This document shows positions 11,593 to 25,233 of a stretch of DNA of 64,000 nucleotides, in pieces. Numbering within the stretch: position 1 is the first letter of the stretch; each line of letters opens with the position of its first letter. Made by a program: the position numbers and the translations under genes. The DNA comes from Epiperipatus broadwayi. Its lineage: Eukaryota; Onychophora; Udeonychophora; Euonychophora; Peripatidae. Below the pieces are notes generated by a model, which was not told the DNA's origin, made no database searches, and saw nothing but the letters and a program-made list of their open reading frames with translations. The stretch is from assembly GCA_028023455.1 (NCBI GenBank), contig JAQFVV010013085.1:1-64000 (forward strand). The letters run 5' to 3'.

Positions 11593-14500
11593 ATTCCTAC
11601 TTCATTGTTATTAATGATTTCAATACTCTAGATCTCTAGATTGGCAATACCATCTCTCCAATTCTACTCTCAAAAGCCTCCGGGATAATGCAATTCATTG
11701 ATTTATCAAACTTCAACCAATATAATCTTATTGCCAATTGCAAACATCAACATTAGAGGACATTCTTAGCAATCATTCCCAATTGATTGTAATCTTATTT
11801 CTTTTCAATACTTTTCTACTGATTTTAAAAACTTTGTTTTGGTTTTAGCATTAATTCCTAAACTGAATATTTTATAAATTACATCCAAAACATTAAGAAT
11901 ATTCTGTAGATAATCTTTTGAACTAGGAAAAATGGCACAATTATTAGAATATTGTACTTCAAAAAACTTAAGAAGAGAAGGCTTTAACTTTTCTTTAATG
12001 ATTTACGTTAAAAATCCATGACACTGCTTCATAAAGCTGTCTATAAATTATTCCAAAGACTATTGTTAGAAAAAAAGGTATAAAAGTTGGAGCCACTATT
12101 CACCCTTGTTGAATACCAATTTTCATCTCGCATGCTCAGATTTTTTATTAACAGTAAAAATGTGTCCTATGAACAATCAGCTAATTTCAAACATGATTTT
12201 AACCATGTTAATTAACTGAATCACGTTGCTCCTACCAAAATAAATTTGAACTATAATTCTCCATTATATCTTTGTTAAGTATTAATCTATAATTGAAAGA
12301 AACCTATTTGTTACAATCTCTAAAATCAATTACTGTTGTCTTTTCACTCTGTTATGTTAATAAAATGGAATAATAGAAGCACCATTAAGACCAGGTGGTT
12401 CAACTTCATGTATCTATGTTCTCCTAAACATATATTACACTATATTTTAAAATCTCTCCAGGTATCTCATCAGGGTAAAAAAACATTTTTAAAATTCAAA
12501 AAGCTCTTTCAACTTCACTTTCTACTTTCAATTTCAAAATTTAAATGAATGGATGGATCATTAAAAGTTATCTTAATTCTAGTAATATTAAATTCACCTA
12601 TTCAAAATATCATCATTATTATACAAATGGTGCTAAATTGTTAATTTTTATTTACAACTGTCAAACTAACTTCACTCACAACTTTGACACCATCCACCTC
12701 AGATAAATACAATAATGATTATTACTAATTATTTACTAAACTAGAGATTTAGATTAAATGAGATTTACTTTTCAGATTTATATGCTATTTTGAATGCATC
12801 ATAAAATAATCTAACATAATTACATGTATATACTATTTGCAGTTTAATCCATCAAACATTTTTAAGCTTTCTTTATCAGTCGTTGCTCTTTTATTTTTAT
12901 CAACTCCGTGTTTGTTTTAAATCAGGTATTGAAAAGCCAGTCATGATTTCTCTTTTTAATAATCCCAAGAATAGTTTTATTTATATCAGCAACTTTTTTT
13001 AAAAGAATTCCATACCTCTATAACATATCAATCATGAAAATCCAATTTATTAGTTTTATTGTTAAATGACCAATGACATTTAACATAAGTGATAAGGTTG
13101 AACTATCATTTTGACATGTTCTTAGTATAGGGGAGCTTGATGATTACTGATTGTAGACATGGCAAGACAAACAATATTTCCAACTACAAAGACTAGTTAA
13201 ATGATTAGCTTTTGAAGAAATCGTGTGACATTTGAACATTAAAATAATTAACTGAAGGGGAAACTTGATCTAGATATCCTAAACAAGAGCACTTTTCTTT
13301 ATTCTATTCTAGTGTCATCTATTGTAGGCTTGAGTAACAGTTTTACCAGGTGATAGCACAATTAAATCTATATCATCAGTCCAGTTTACTCTCCTTTATC
13401 TTTATCAGATCTGAGAATATGGGTTAAATTTTATTACTAACTGGTTCACTTAAGTTTACACTAGATGGTGCTAGAGTATCAAGAAGAGAAATATTCTTGC
13501 ATATAACTTTGTAGTAAGCTGAAAAAATCAGGCATTGCTTGTCTGAAAGTCTATGATGATAGTATTTTAATAGTAATTATATGGTACTGTATTCTTTTTC
13601 CATCATTTAATAATCTTTAGAAAAATTCAAATTTTATTTAAACTTTTCAAATACATTCAACTGTTAGTAATGACCACAGGTAATAGAAATAATCCAACAT
13701 GTAATCAAGTAATGTTGTATTGGTCTTGAATTCCTGATTCTTTTCATAGTTTTGCATAGTTTGGTACAGTGATAGAGTGGCGGACACTGGTTCCCATCCA
13801 TCAGTACTCAATTAATTTTTCTGTGAATTCTTGAGTAATGATTATTTTTTAATTTAGTGTTTAAAATGGATGACAAAGTTTAATAAGACATTATTTTGGT
13901 CCCCCCCTAATGAAATTTTTGTGCTGTCTGTCACTTGACATTTGACCTACCACTCAACTGAAAAAATTATTTTTATGTTGAAAATTGTGTAAATGGGCAG
14001 AAGATTAGTTCATCAGAGATGATATCGACCTGACGATGTTTTTTCAATAATGGGAGCAGAAATTTAATTCTTAAGGTTTGTGAGGCAGAGAAATATTAAA
14101 CTAGTAGAATAAGTTTAAATACAATCAGAAATTAGCATTAGCAAACAGTTAACAATGCGAAATTGATTTAGCTACAAACTCGTTAATTAATAATGATTGT
14201 CTTTATTTCAAGATCTTCGCTTATCTTACTACTTTAAATTTTTCTCTCTTTTTTTTTTTTATGTTAGTGTTAAGATTTTTCAACAACTCAATAATAATAA
14301 TAAAAAAAAAAAGACAAATACCTTTAACAAACAATTGTGAAAAGTAAACTTCAAGATATGAGATTGATGGAAAATCAATAGTAGTAAAACCGTTTACAAA
14401 GTAATTGTTAGATAAACATTTTGTAATGCAATTCCCATAAACCGATCATATTTTGTAGAATTCACGCTACGGATTTCGCACGCAATATTAAGAGTTATTA

Positions 14501-15250
14501 AATTATTAAGTAAGTTTTAAAAAACACTGACGTCAGATTAATGATAATTTATATATATACGTTAAGCATTTTAGATTCTGTTATTATTACTTTTATTAGA
14601 TGTGATCAAATCAATCGCGATTTACAGCGTCCATATGAAATATATTCTACTAATATATAAAATATTCATTATAGTATATTTGCATGGGTTTAAATCTAGT
14701 TTAGATAAATCTTCAATTTTTTTTTCTAGCACTTAATGCAAATAGTCAAACTCAATTACTAAATGTTACTCAGATAATAAATCGCTCAAACCCTCTCTGC
14801 ATAATAAATAACAATCCTCATTCCTCTACAAGAATGAAACTGTTGGAGAAACCTTCAGCTATATAATTAGCTATTTAAAAGTATTACATGTATTAACATT
14901 CTACCAATGTAATAAATGAATCAAATGGTTAGTTGCTCAGGAGGTCATGACATTTGAATGACATAAAACCAGTTTCAACCTACAAATTTTCGCTTTTGGG
15001 TATAGTGCTCCACCACTATTCTAAATTATGGTGCTTTTGGTGCATTTACAAATTATGTTACATTCTTGATATAGGACTATGATTATCTTTTGTCAACATG
15101 ACCAACAGAGATGTAATAAAGCATTAAAAAAAAAAAGTAAAGCAAATAGAATTTTTGTTTGAAAGTTTCTAATTATAGTATTTGAAATACAGGCACTCTT
15201 ATACCTGGAGCTATCTTAATATTAACTGAGCACTGATTATATATATGTAT
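11590..15250. other. Unique-looking AT-rich stretch of the left arm
   Basis: Mirrored almost base for base by 59671-63329. Small differences include a C7 run at 13903 against a G11 run at 61011. The 70-residue frame at 12336-12548 is identical in both arms but has no recognisable domain. That identity reflects the overall arm identity, not coding constraint. Confidence 0.55.
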
Positions 15251-15414
15251 GGGAGATGGTAGTCTGAACCAACTGATGAGTGCTGGTTTAGCACAAAATA
15301 CATATATTGGTGATTATTTATCTTTTCTGCATGTGAATGGTCATGTGTATCAATAGTATGAGATAGTGTGGATAATGGAGGGGCTTGAAAGTCTGAGTTC
15401 AAATCCGCTATATT
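15251..15414 (+). mobile_element. SINE-like repeat, family A, copy 1
   Basis: About 165 bp. It begins GGGAGATGGTAGTCTGAACC, passes through TTGGTGATTATTTATCTTTT and ends AAAGTCTGAGTTCAAATCC. The end resembles a polymerase III B box (GGTTCAAATCC type) and suggests a tRNA-derived SINE, though here the box lies near the 3' end. The 5' side is a TA-rich tract. At least seven copies occur in the window. A 63-residue open frame on the minus strand across it is only repeat sequence. Confidence 0.65.
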
Positions 15415-16190
15415 TATAATTATAATATTATAATTGTAAATATATAATCTTAATTGTTAAATGACTAGAAAATCTCAAACTTTTCAAATACATTCCACTA
15501 TTTGTAATAACATACTGGGTTGGTATATAATACAGTGTTTCAAGTGATCTTATTCTCTTTTATTCTTCAAATATTGTTGGTCTGATCAGCTTCAGTACTT
15601 ACATAGAATTTGAACTACTAATCTTTAGGTTCATAAATATGAAATTTAAGGTGTTTCTCAAAACCAACTATACTATTCTATTAAAAGCAACATTAGAAGT
15701 TTTATATGTTTATTTATAAATTATTCCTCTAATTTCTTCAATTTTTTTTTTTTTATGGAATATCACACCGCTAAATTATGGCCTTAATTGTCTTTGTCAT
15801 GTGAACAAATTTATTAAATTTACTTTTTTTACTTTTTTTTCTGATCATTATTCTTGTCTTTTTCTCAATCGAGCATATGTTGATTGTGCTTACATGGTTT
15901 GGTGTTGTAGATTATATCTGGGTTTTTCTCTTTGCACTCTTTTAATCACTTTGCAACTGAACAATTTTTTCTATTGTCATATGTCTTTCCATATTCATAC
16001 GATATTTTATACATGCCCTTTTCGTTTTTCAGCATTTCATGCTTAGGTTTTATAAAAATTTAGAAATCTGTTTTGATATTATATTATTTGCAGATTTTCT
16101 TTACTTTGTCTGCTATTCCTACTAATTATGAATACACTATAGTACAATAATTGTTTTTTATATAATTTATTTTAGTTAATAAAGTTTCTA

Positions 16191-16358
16191 AATATAGGGG
16201 ATTTGAACTCAGACTTTCAAGAACATTCAACTATCCACACTATCTCATACAACTGATACACATTATCACACACATGTAGAAAAGATAAATAATCACCAAT
16301 ATATGTATTTCGTGCTAAACCTGCACTCATCAGGTGGTTCAGCTTATCATCTTCCATA
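16191..16358 (-). mobile_element. SINE-like repeat, family A, copy 2
   Basis: Reverse-orientation copy: ATAGGGGATTTGAACTCAGA at one end and ATCATCTTCCATATATATA at the other. The TA tract at its 5' side is the insertion point of the solo LTR at 16376. Confidence 0.65.
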
Positions 16359-16375
16359 TATATATATATATATAT

Positions 16376-18541
16376 TGAACCTGATTGAAATCCGGTTCAA
16401 TGGTGTTGTTATTAAACAAAAAAAAAAAAAAAGAAATTTATTAAGCTTTTAATTTTAATTAAATGTAGAGTTTAAATTTGCAATATTATTTAAAAAGAAT
16501 GCGTGTATCCAAGTATACACGTGTTTATATGTAAAATGGATTTTTTAAAAATGTTTATCGATTTATTTTAAAATAGTTTTCATATACCACCTGTTTTTAA
16601 ATCCATTTGATTTAAAAACAAGCTGGCTAGCTAATTGCATTCCTGTTGCTTTTATTTTAATTATTGTAAACAATTTTGATAGTGGAGATTTGATTTTTAT
16701 GTTGTTGTTTTCATTTCAATAAACCCTGGGTAGAATTCTTAGATAGATTGAGCGGGAGATTAATATTTGCCCTGCCTAAGGTGTAGAAATTGAACAACAA
16801 GGAAAGTGTTGCGCGTGGGAAATGGAGCAACGTATTAGTTGCGAAAATTTGGAGTGTCAGTTAATTCATTTTTGAGAGATAGACAAGTGGTTGTCTCACG
16901 TGAAAGTTATAGCAGCGTGGACATTTAAATTTCTTAGTTAAAGGACATCAGCTGTTATTAAATACTTTCGCTTGCAAAAATGAAAAATTCTATCCTTGTT
17001 ATCACCACTCGAATGGCTTGCTAACTCCACAAAAGGCGGATCCCTGACTTCCAAGTTTGCTCCAGTAATGCCTTGAACACCTAAAAGAAGCTGGAACCTC
17101 TCTACATCTACTTTGCTGCCTAAAGAACCTGAAAATGAACTTAAGTAAAAGTGTGCACTCTACGTGAACTTTGTTTTACCGAAAGGTAACTATTTTCGTT
17201 TTTATTCTTCCCAGGGTAAATTAATTCTCATTAAATCTTCGCTCAATCTAATCATAAATATGTCTTCTTAAATCAATATAGCCTCATATCTAATATTTGC
17301 TGTGTTTTCCAATATTTTATAGTGTGTCTTGGAATCTTAGTTTTAAGCTTCCAATTTGCTTTCAGTTTTGTTTATTGGAGAGTGACGAATGAGTTTTATA
17401 TTTTATGCCTCGCTTTCATAAATGCTTTAGCAGTCTTGTATATATTTTTTTATGCTTACCTGTAATTATTTAGTATTCGATAATTAATTTTATACTCGAT
17501 GTTTGCCCTCTTGCTAATCCTCCAAAACTCTTTTGGCTGATGACTTTATTGTCTGATTTTCGCAGGTGGAGATTTCGTTTTTAATATTGCTAAAGGCGGA
17601 AATTAGAATTGTGTTTTTCTTTGTAATTGTATAAGTCGTCAGCAGGAAGATAAAATTTATCTTTTCTTAAATTACAGGTGAGCAATACTTTCGTTCTGCT
17701 AGAGTATTTTAACTTTTGATATTTCGTACTCATGTGCACTCTCCGATAGATTTCTTTTTGTATTTATTATGTGTGCTTTAAATTTGTCAGAGCGTGTTCT
17801 CAGAATTTGTTTGTAAGTTTATTTTCTTTAAATACTGTGCAGACGTAACTGTTTTTCTAATTATTTACTTGTCCCTTAGTGGGATCTTTAATTATTAATT
17901 TTAAAGTAATTTTCGCCAATCGTTTGGCTTGGGATTCACCAGTTTTAATTGTTTCTTCATTTCAGTCATGTTTGTCGGTTGTTCTTGAGGTGGATCAATC
18001 ACCGTTATTTTAAACGTAGTAATAGGTGCAGCTCATACCGATATAAGGACATTCGAGGTCTGACCAATTTTTAGATCTCGAACAGCTCATCGGCGCTGGA
18101 TTCTTTGATCTATTTCAGGGGCATATGGTTTAAATATCTGAAAGTGAAAACCAATGTTTAGGTGAATCCTCTGCTGAATGAAATTTGCTTCCTCCCTTTT
18201 AAATTTGTTTATTAGAAGATCAGTCAGTCTGTCATAGCTTTGCCTTTAGTATGTCTGGTACATGCCTGAGTTAACCCCCATTTATTGTGTCATAAACTTA
18301 TATTTAATAATTTATTTTCTCATAATAAAATTTATGAAATATGTTTAAACTTAATTTGGCTGACGTTTGTCTTTGTGCTTTTGTCTCAATTGTCTAAACA
18401 ATTTAAGATCTCTTGTTTCTCCCTGAGTCTAGTCGGCGCAAACCATCATCATCATCTATTCTGATCACAGTAAACAAATTTTCCAGACACGTAGTGGTCT
18501 GGTGGCGCCCTCTGTTTCAGATAGATTGAGTATCCGGTATA
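16376..18541 (+). mobile_element. Solo LTR-like insertion (2.2 kb) next to a SINE
   Basis: The block starts TGAACCTGATTGAAATCCGG and ends GAGTATCCGGTATA, the same CCGGTATA end as the long-LTR element. Both also carry TGGTGGCGCCCT-like sequence about 40-50 bp before that end. It interrupts the TA tract of a SINE-containing repeat: the SINE part ends at about 16358, and its continuation (AATCAGTGCTCAG...) resumes at 18545 just as it appears uninterrupted near 15215-15250 in reverse. No internal region or ORF was found, so it is best read as a solo LTR of a related family. It is less AT-rich than its surroundings. Confidence 0.65.
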
Positions 18542-18972
18542 ATATATATATAATCAGTGCTCAGTTTATATTAAGGTAGAAAATCTTCACACTTTAATGG
18601 ACACTTTTAATAAAGGTTTTGTAATAATAACTAATCAATAACCATTTTCCATGAAAGTTTGATTTATGTAGGATTTTTCTTTCTTCAGATCATTGGCATT
18701 TCTCTAAACTTTTGTTTCCCTATTTCATAGTCATAGTATAACTTCACTTTTTACATTAAATATTTTTCTGCACGAAGGATTTTCTAAAAAATTGTAATTT
18801 TTAATTTTACTATACATACAAGATAGCATACATGAATGTATATATATATTAAAATAATAAAGCGTCTTTGTAATTTTATTGATAAGTATTTCTTCTTTTT
18901 TCTTATATGTCAAAGCAGCGGCCATCTTCCATACATATATATAATCAATACTCAGTATATATATATATATAT

Positions 18973-19136
18973 GGGAAATTGTAATCTGGACCAACTGATG
19001 AATACTGGTTTAGCATGAAATACGTATATTGGTGATTATTTATCTTTTCTGCGTGTGTGTGGTCATGTGTATCAGTAGTATGAGATAGTGTGGATAGTGA
19101 AGTGGCTTGAAAGTCTGAGTTCAAATCCCCTATATT
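18973..19136 (+). mobile_element. SINE-like repeat, family A, copy 3
   Basis: Same unit as 15251-15414, with TGGACCAACTGATGAATACT near the start and GAGTTCAAATCCCC near the end. It is preceded by a TA tract and by the flank AATCAATACTCAG that also accompanies the other copies. Confidence 0.65.
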
Positions 19137-19840
19137 TACAATTAGGTTCCAGGTTTAAGAGTTCCTGGTATTTCAAATATTACTATTTCAGATATTTTTT
19201 TATTTCTTGTATTTGTTTATTCTTGATATATAATCTTGAGATATTTATTTAATGGGTCGGATCAAAACTCTTACTGACGTAACAATTTTTTATGACCATA
19301 TTGATTTTTTTAAAATTTTATATTAATTCAAAAGTCATGTAAATAATTGCCTATTCATGCAAATACAAATCATGAATGTATTGCTGTTGTGTTTTGACAG
19401 AAACAGTAAAAATATCTTAGCATTAGATTAGAAAAATGGCGGGAAAAATGTTTAACGTCATAAAAGTTTAATTGCGTAAAATGCATTATAAATGTAAAAT
19501 CTAAACGAATTATCGCACTTAAATCAAGTAATTCATATAAATAGATTTTAAGTTGCGTGCATAAGTAAACATAAACCCTAAATACTTGGCAATAAAATAT
19601 TTAAAACAATTTAGTAATAAAAATAATCAAATTTAATTCTTAATTCAATAAACACGATAAGTTTAATAAGCTTTATTTTAAATAGAATTGTTGAATTTAA
19701 AGTTATAATTAATAGATAATTGAAATCCCTATTGTAAATTTTAATATCATGAGGAAATCAGTAGTCAAATGTGTTATGAAGGCAGATTAATATTTGTTGC
19801 AAAAATATCCAGGTAAAAATAAACCAAGGTTACAGAAAGA

Positions 19841-19842
<2 letters not shown>

Positions 19843-19871
<29 letters not shown>

Positions 19872-19963
19872 CTGTTGTTGTTGTTGTTGTACTACTACTA
19901 CTACTTTTACTATTATTACTACTACTACTACTACTACTACTATTATTATTATTATTATATATC
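19843..19963. repeat. (TTG)n-(TAC)n-(TAT)n compound microsatellite (left arm)
   Basis: Three successive trinucleotide tracts. The 63-residue minus-strand frame (Asn/Ser/Thr runs) is produced by them. Confidence 0.9.
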
Positions 19964-20561
19964 ATAGATGATAGAAAAAAATTTGGATAGCTATAATATG
20001 TTTGTAATTAAAAGTTTTCTTTGGACATATGTTAATATTTATTGTTAAATTGAGGCTGCCTTGACAACAGTTTGAAATTGTTGATTGTTATCGATATTGG
20101 GATTATCTAAGTGCTAACTGGTTTTAATGGTATGTTAATATTTATATGTATTATGTTATCAAAAATGATTAGATTATGTATAAAATTTTACAATGAATTA
20201 ATTTAAAAGTTGTCACTACTAAGCTAATAGTTGTGAGTAAAAATAGTCTTTTAAAAATTAAAGTTTATTAATCATATCATGAGAGAATAATAAAGGAAGG
20301 AATTTACATTAGTAAAATGTAGCCTGAATTGAATAGAATGTTAATAGAAAAGAAAATAATAGATTTGCTAATTAAATGCTTAAGGATATTTTTAGATAAG
20401 TATATGAATACTAAAAATGTGATAAAGTTTTGAGATTGTTGTAATAAAAAGGGCTTGAGGTAAATAATATTTTTTTGAATTTTTTATTTTTTGGAATTGT
20501 TTGGAATATTTGATGTTTATATTTATTATTATGCATTTGTATTTTTGAGTTTTGAAAAAGA

Positions 20562-20610
20562 CTATATTATAAAATAGTCAAAAAAGACTATATTATAAAG
20601 TAATCAAAAC
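20562..20610 (+). repeat. Short tandem duplication (~24 bp x2)
   Basis: AAAAGACTATATTATAAA occurs twice in tandem, with TAGTCA or TAATCA between. It is mirrored at about 54298-54345. Confidence 0.7.
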
Positions 20611-22720
20611 ATTGGTGTATATTTATATTTTTATATTAGTCATATAAAAACAAAATTAAAAAAATTGTATTGATTTATATTTATTAATCTTCTCAAATCA
20701 AGACATTTTCTATTGATACACCTGGTAGAAGTTTTTGAACATTTTCAACTTTTCATCTTCACATAAAATATTTACACTAAAACTCAATAAATTGAACTTT
20801 TGATATCTGTTTAATTTAATTTTACAAATGAAATATACTTCTGAAAAATCATATTTGAACTTTGGAAATATTAAAAAAATGAATTGTAAGTAAGAACACA
20901 GGACATAAAACATCATACTATAATGTGAAAGTAATCAATCTTGAAAAAAATAAATGAATTCTTTTATTTCAAATGCAAAAAAATGGATATGGATTTATAA
21001 TAAACCTATCAAATTCTGTTGTAAGATCTGATATTTGCTTTATAATTATTGCAATATTTGAAAAGATTTTAACACTATATCATTTTTGACAGGTAATGGT
21101 ATCACATATGCCATCACTTTCTTTGTTAATATTATGGACAAGTTGATAACTTTAATTTTTAAAAATAAAATATAAATGAATAAAATAAAAGTATATAGGC
21201 ATATTATTTTTGTTTTAAATAATCATTAACCAATTAGTGTATAATAATCAAAAATACTTAATAAATAAGCAAAAAATGATAATACAATGAAGAAATACCT
21301 TGGAAGTGATTTTTTATGGTTAACAATGGAAGACTTTATCTTTGCTGACTATCCATAGTTACTGAGTTCTCCAATTTTGATTTATTGAATTAATAAATCA
21401 ATAAAAGCAGGCTCACAAAAACTGTTTTACACAAAATATCAGTTACAATAATGATAAAATAGTGATCTAAAGCAGCAAAATTACCATGCTACTTCTGAAG
21501 TAAACAAGACATGGAAGAAAATGAAAAGAGCATGGGTAAGTTAAGATATTTATGATCTATAATGGTCATGATGTGATTGGAAGATTTTGCCATTAATTCA
21601 ATTGAATGTGAACATTGGTCAGAAATAAGACATTAATAAATTGATTTAATCATTGTTAATATAAAAACAAGAAAAGTTTTGCTTTAAACAGTAGGTTTAA
21701 TTTATCTTTTGTGAATTAACTTATGTTCAGTTATATCATATGTTCTAAAATTCAAAAAAAAAAAGTAATATAGTTACTTTTTGTGATTTAGTTGTCTCCA
21801 ATTCACATGACATTACAAACATTACTTACATATATTAATAGTAATGCATCATATTTTTTCTTCCCTTTAACCTTCTTCAACCATGCTTTGATTCTGGAAC
21901 ATAGTAGTAATACTTGTATTTAGTTTATTAACAATTATTCTCAATTGGTTTGAATTTATTTCTATTACTTAATCATTGATTTCAGTTTTCTCCTGTGTTT
22001 AGCAATCTTTTTCAATCAAGACTTTATCTACACTTTAGTTTTCATATTTATAATTAAATGACTGATGCAATCAGAGAATGACAATAACTTTTGCCCCAGT
22101 CAGCCATTACACATTAGTGGTAGGATTTTTATAATTTGATTGTCAGACCAAAGTTTTATTTCTATTTATGTTGAAAGTTAAAAAATAACTTTAAATATAA
22201 TTTCATTTGTTTCAATGATATTTTTATTAATGGATTAAAAAATATATTTAATTACTATAATTACTAATGCTTTTTGTTAAAGTAAAAGTTCGCCGAAAAG
22301 GCTCGGTTTACATAAATATAATATCCTTATATATATATATTATTGGAGATATATATATATATGTGTGTGTATATTAAAATGAAGATTTTTAAAAGCAAAA
22401 GATACAAATACATTTTTTGTGGTTTAATCAGTGCATGTGTGGTCACTTACTATTGCTGTTGTAATATCAACTGTTCAGCTACATCTCACATGTCATAATC
22501 TGAGTACTAGTAACAGCTCAATAACAGGTGTTAAAGATATTGTAACAGGTTACACATATATATTAAATGTTCTTTAAGAAATTTCATGTGTAAGGAATAT
22601 AATATAACATCTTAAATATCTCAATATCATTGTCTTGAAAAAAAGATAACTGAGGATATTACTGAACCAATCTGCTAGCCTATAATCCTTTCCAAAGACA
22701 TTTCCTATTTTTTTACCTAT

Positions 22721-24653
22721 TATACCGGACAAAAGCTTTAGACTCGCATATGCTGACCACCAGGGCGCCACTAGTCCAAAATTTGGAACTAGATATTTAT
22801 TTTTAAAGGCTTACAGGATATGTGAATCGAAGGCGCCTAGACAACCTCAATCAAGTAAATGAGATCTATGTTTTGTTCAGTGAGTTGGAAAGGTAGCAAC
22901 AGAAAACAAAATCAACTAAGTAAATGAATAAATAAATAATTTTATTACGAGTATGATTAAATAAACATAAATCTAAAATAATCTTTAAAGCACATTTAAA
23001 ATATATACTACACGCACATTCACCATGATTAAACTAAAATATTTATACGGCTTTGAAAGCGATTTCCTGAGCGTGAAAGAGTGCAAAATACTGATAGAAA
23101 CAGAAGTATTAGTAAGTAGACAGTGATCTCACACAAAAGGAAAAGGCTGAATCTCTGTATTTGAGATTTATGTAAGCTTAGGTCGAAACCTAAAAAAATG
23201 CGCAGGTAGCTTCCAAAACATTAATAATAATAAAGAGTGTTGAAAGTTATTACTTTCAATCGATTGACCTCCCTTCTGAGTGAGACAGGCTAGGAGATCA
23301 TGATCTACCTATTGAGAGGGTTAAAACGATCGTACGTGCCCCTAATAAGTGAATTGGAAGCTTGAAGAAATAAAACTAAAAACGATTATATTTCATAATC
23401 ATCCTATTATAAATAATTAGAGTTTCACGACATAAGTAGAACTAATAACAAAATGGGTCATGAGCCAGAAATCAATTAAAATAGTCTGTAATATCCAGAC
23501 TGCATTCTATAATAAAAGGAATGTGAGATTAAAATAAACTACTATCTTACTTACTAAGACTTAAATAGGATGGACAGTAATAGATTTGAAACTAGCACTT
23601 GTTAAAAAAAGAAAGAAAGAAAAAAATCAAGTACACAGAAATTGAATTACATAAGATACAACTTGAAAAACATTTATATTTTTAAAAAAAAAGGAAACAC
23701 ATATAAGACAACATTATTTAAGTCGCAAAACTGGAAAGTACCGTAATAATTTACTTCAATGGTAGTGCACTAGACTTCTTAGGTTAGTCTGTTGCTCTGG
23801 ATTCACTGGTGGTAGGCTTGAGCGAGTTGGTTAGTGGTTTCTTTGGAGCCGGCTCTTATGGCATAGTAGGTAGTTAATGGAGACACAGGACATCCGAACC
23901 TGTCCTGCTTAGAAGCTTAGCACATCATGCTAAAGGAAAATATTCTTGCTGTAGGTTTAATGTTCATTCTAGGTGGAATAATTACTGGATCAGCTTCGAG
24001 AATATGCAGGAATAGTTTGTGCAAGTATCTCTCAGAGTTGGTGCAAGTGTCTCAGAGTTTGTGCAATTCTCCTGTCAGAGTTGGTGTTTGTCTCTTTGCA
24101 CTGGTGCAAGTATACTAGCTGATGCAAGTATTGAAAGCTAGTCCAAGATAATCCAATGGCCTGATTCAGCCTGTTATATCTGAATCATATCTCTTAAACC
24201 AATTACCAAACTTTTTCTTTTTAATTAAAATCTTAAAAATTCTTCTATCTAGATAACAATAGTTATCTAATTAACTAAATAAATTGTTCTTTTTACAGAT
24301 CTAGGAACCAACTAATGAAAAATTCTTTTCTTTTTATCTTTTTTTTCTTTTTAATTATTCTTATCAATATAAATCCCAAATCTGTAAAGCAATCTTTTTG
24401 TACACTTTACTTTTACATAAATTTAACAAAAAAGTAATCTTAGTTTTCTTTTTTTAAAAATCAAAATTAAAAACCAAATATAACTGTGGTACTAAAATAT
24501 AATTCCCACGCACATACATATATATTAGTACAAGCATTAAAAAAACTTTTAATCAAGTTTTACAAATGAAATCTTAAATAAAAATTTATTTTATTTTCCT
24601 TTACCCCTTATAAAAGTATAATTTTTGTAGTGGTGTCTAAAACATCCATTACA
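22721..24653 (-). repeat. 3' LTR of the left-arm element
   Basis: Reverse complement of 50257-52177, ending with CCATTACA (complement of the LTR start). It contains a local tandem variation of TTTGTGCAA / GTTGGTGCAAG-like units near 24015-24075. Confidence 0.75.
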
Positions 24654-25233
24654 ACTGCCTCTCCGTCATCACAAAAAAAAAACTTAGCTGACTTTGCTCT
24701 GCCTACCACTAACTCCAGTTTTCTCTAAGTTTGATCTCACTTTAAAAAAATCAAATCCAACCGACTACCCTAACGAATACTATTTTAAATCATTTGTAAG
24801 TAACATAAATTTTCAGGAATATACTGGCGATCTATTAAAATAACTATTTACAACAAAGTAATACAATTATGCATAGCCACTATACATTTTATTAAATAAA
24901 AACGAACATAATTCAAAATATCAAAATGTAATATTGTTTATCACACACATATATAGTTGTAATTATATATTATTTACAAAATTCATTCAGGCTTATCACC
25001 TACATCGAAATAAATTTCTATTCTCAACTCCATAGTCCAATTACAAATCCATTGAGTTTTTTTTTTTTTACAGTACCTCCGATCAATATCACTTACGGTG
25101 GTCAGAAGGTTCTTTTTTTTATTCTTACTGCCTCTCTAATGTGCGTGTCCTTTCTCTCCTTTCGTATGTCCTTCGCCTAAAATTTATTGCCTTGTCTCTT
25201 TCTCGCTCTGTTTTATCTTGTAGCCCGTATATC

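Larger units (their letters stand above)
19137..22720. other. AT-rich stretch of the left arm without genes
   Basis: Apart from the microsatellite at 19843-19963 and the short duplication at 20562, no feature was recognised. A TA/TG tract lies at 22327-22372. Mirrored by 52178-55770. Confidence 0.5.

Noticed and set aside
11093-11639. Long open frames on both strands (about 155-170 codons) rich in Val/Ala or Thr/Ala, and the mirrored one at 63281-63778
   Set aside because: They are produced entirely by trinucleotide repeats that leave every frame open.
12336-12548. 70-codon frame identical in both arms (mirror 62372-62584), suggesting conservation
   Set aside because: The surrounding non-coding sequence is just as identical, so identity reflects the palindrome. 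There is no motif or splice context.
13745-13800. Possible tRNA-like sequence (TGGTACAGTGATAGAGTGGC ... GGTTCCCATCC)
   Set aside because: It resembles A and B boxes, but the spacing is too short for a tRNA and no acceptor or anticodon stem forms.
19774-19965. Asn/Ser/Thr-rich open frame and its mirror at 54937-55134
   Set aside because: Translation of compound microsatellites, with length differing between arms.
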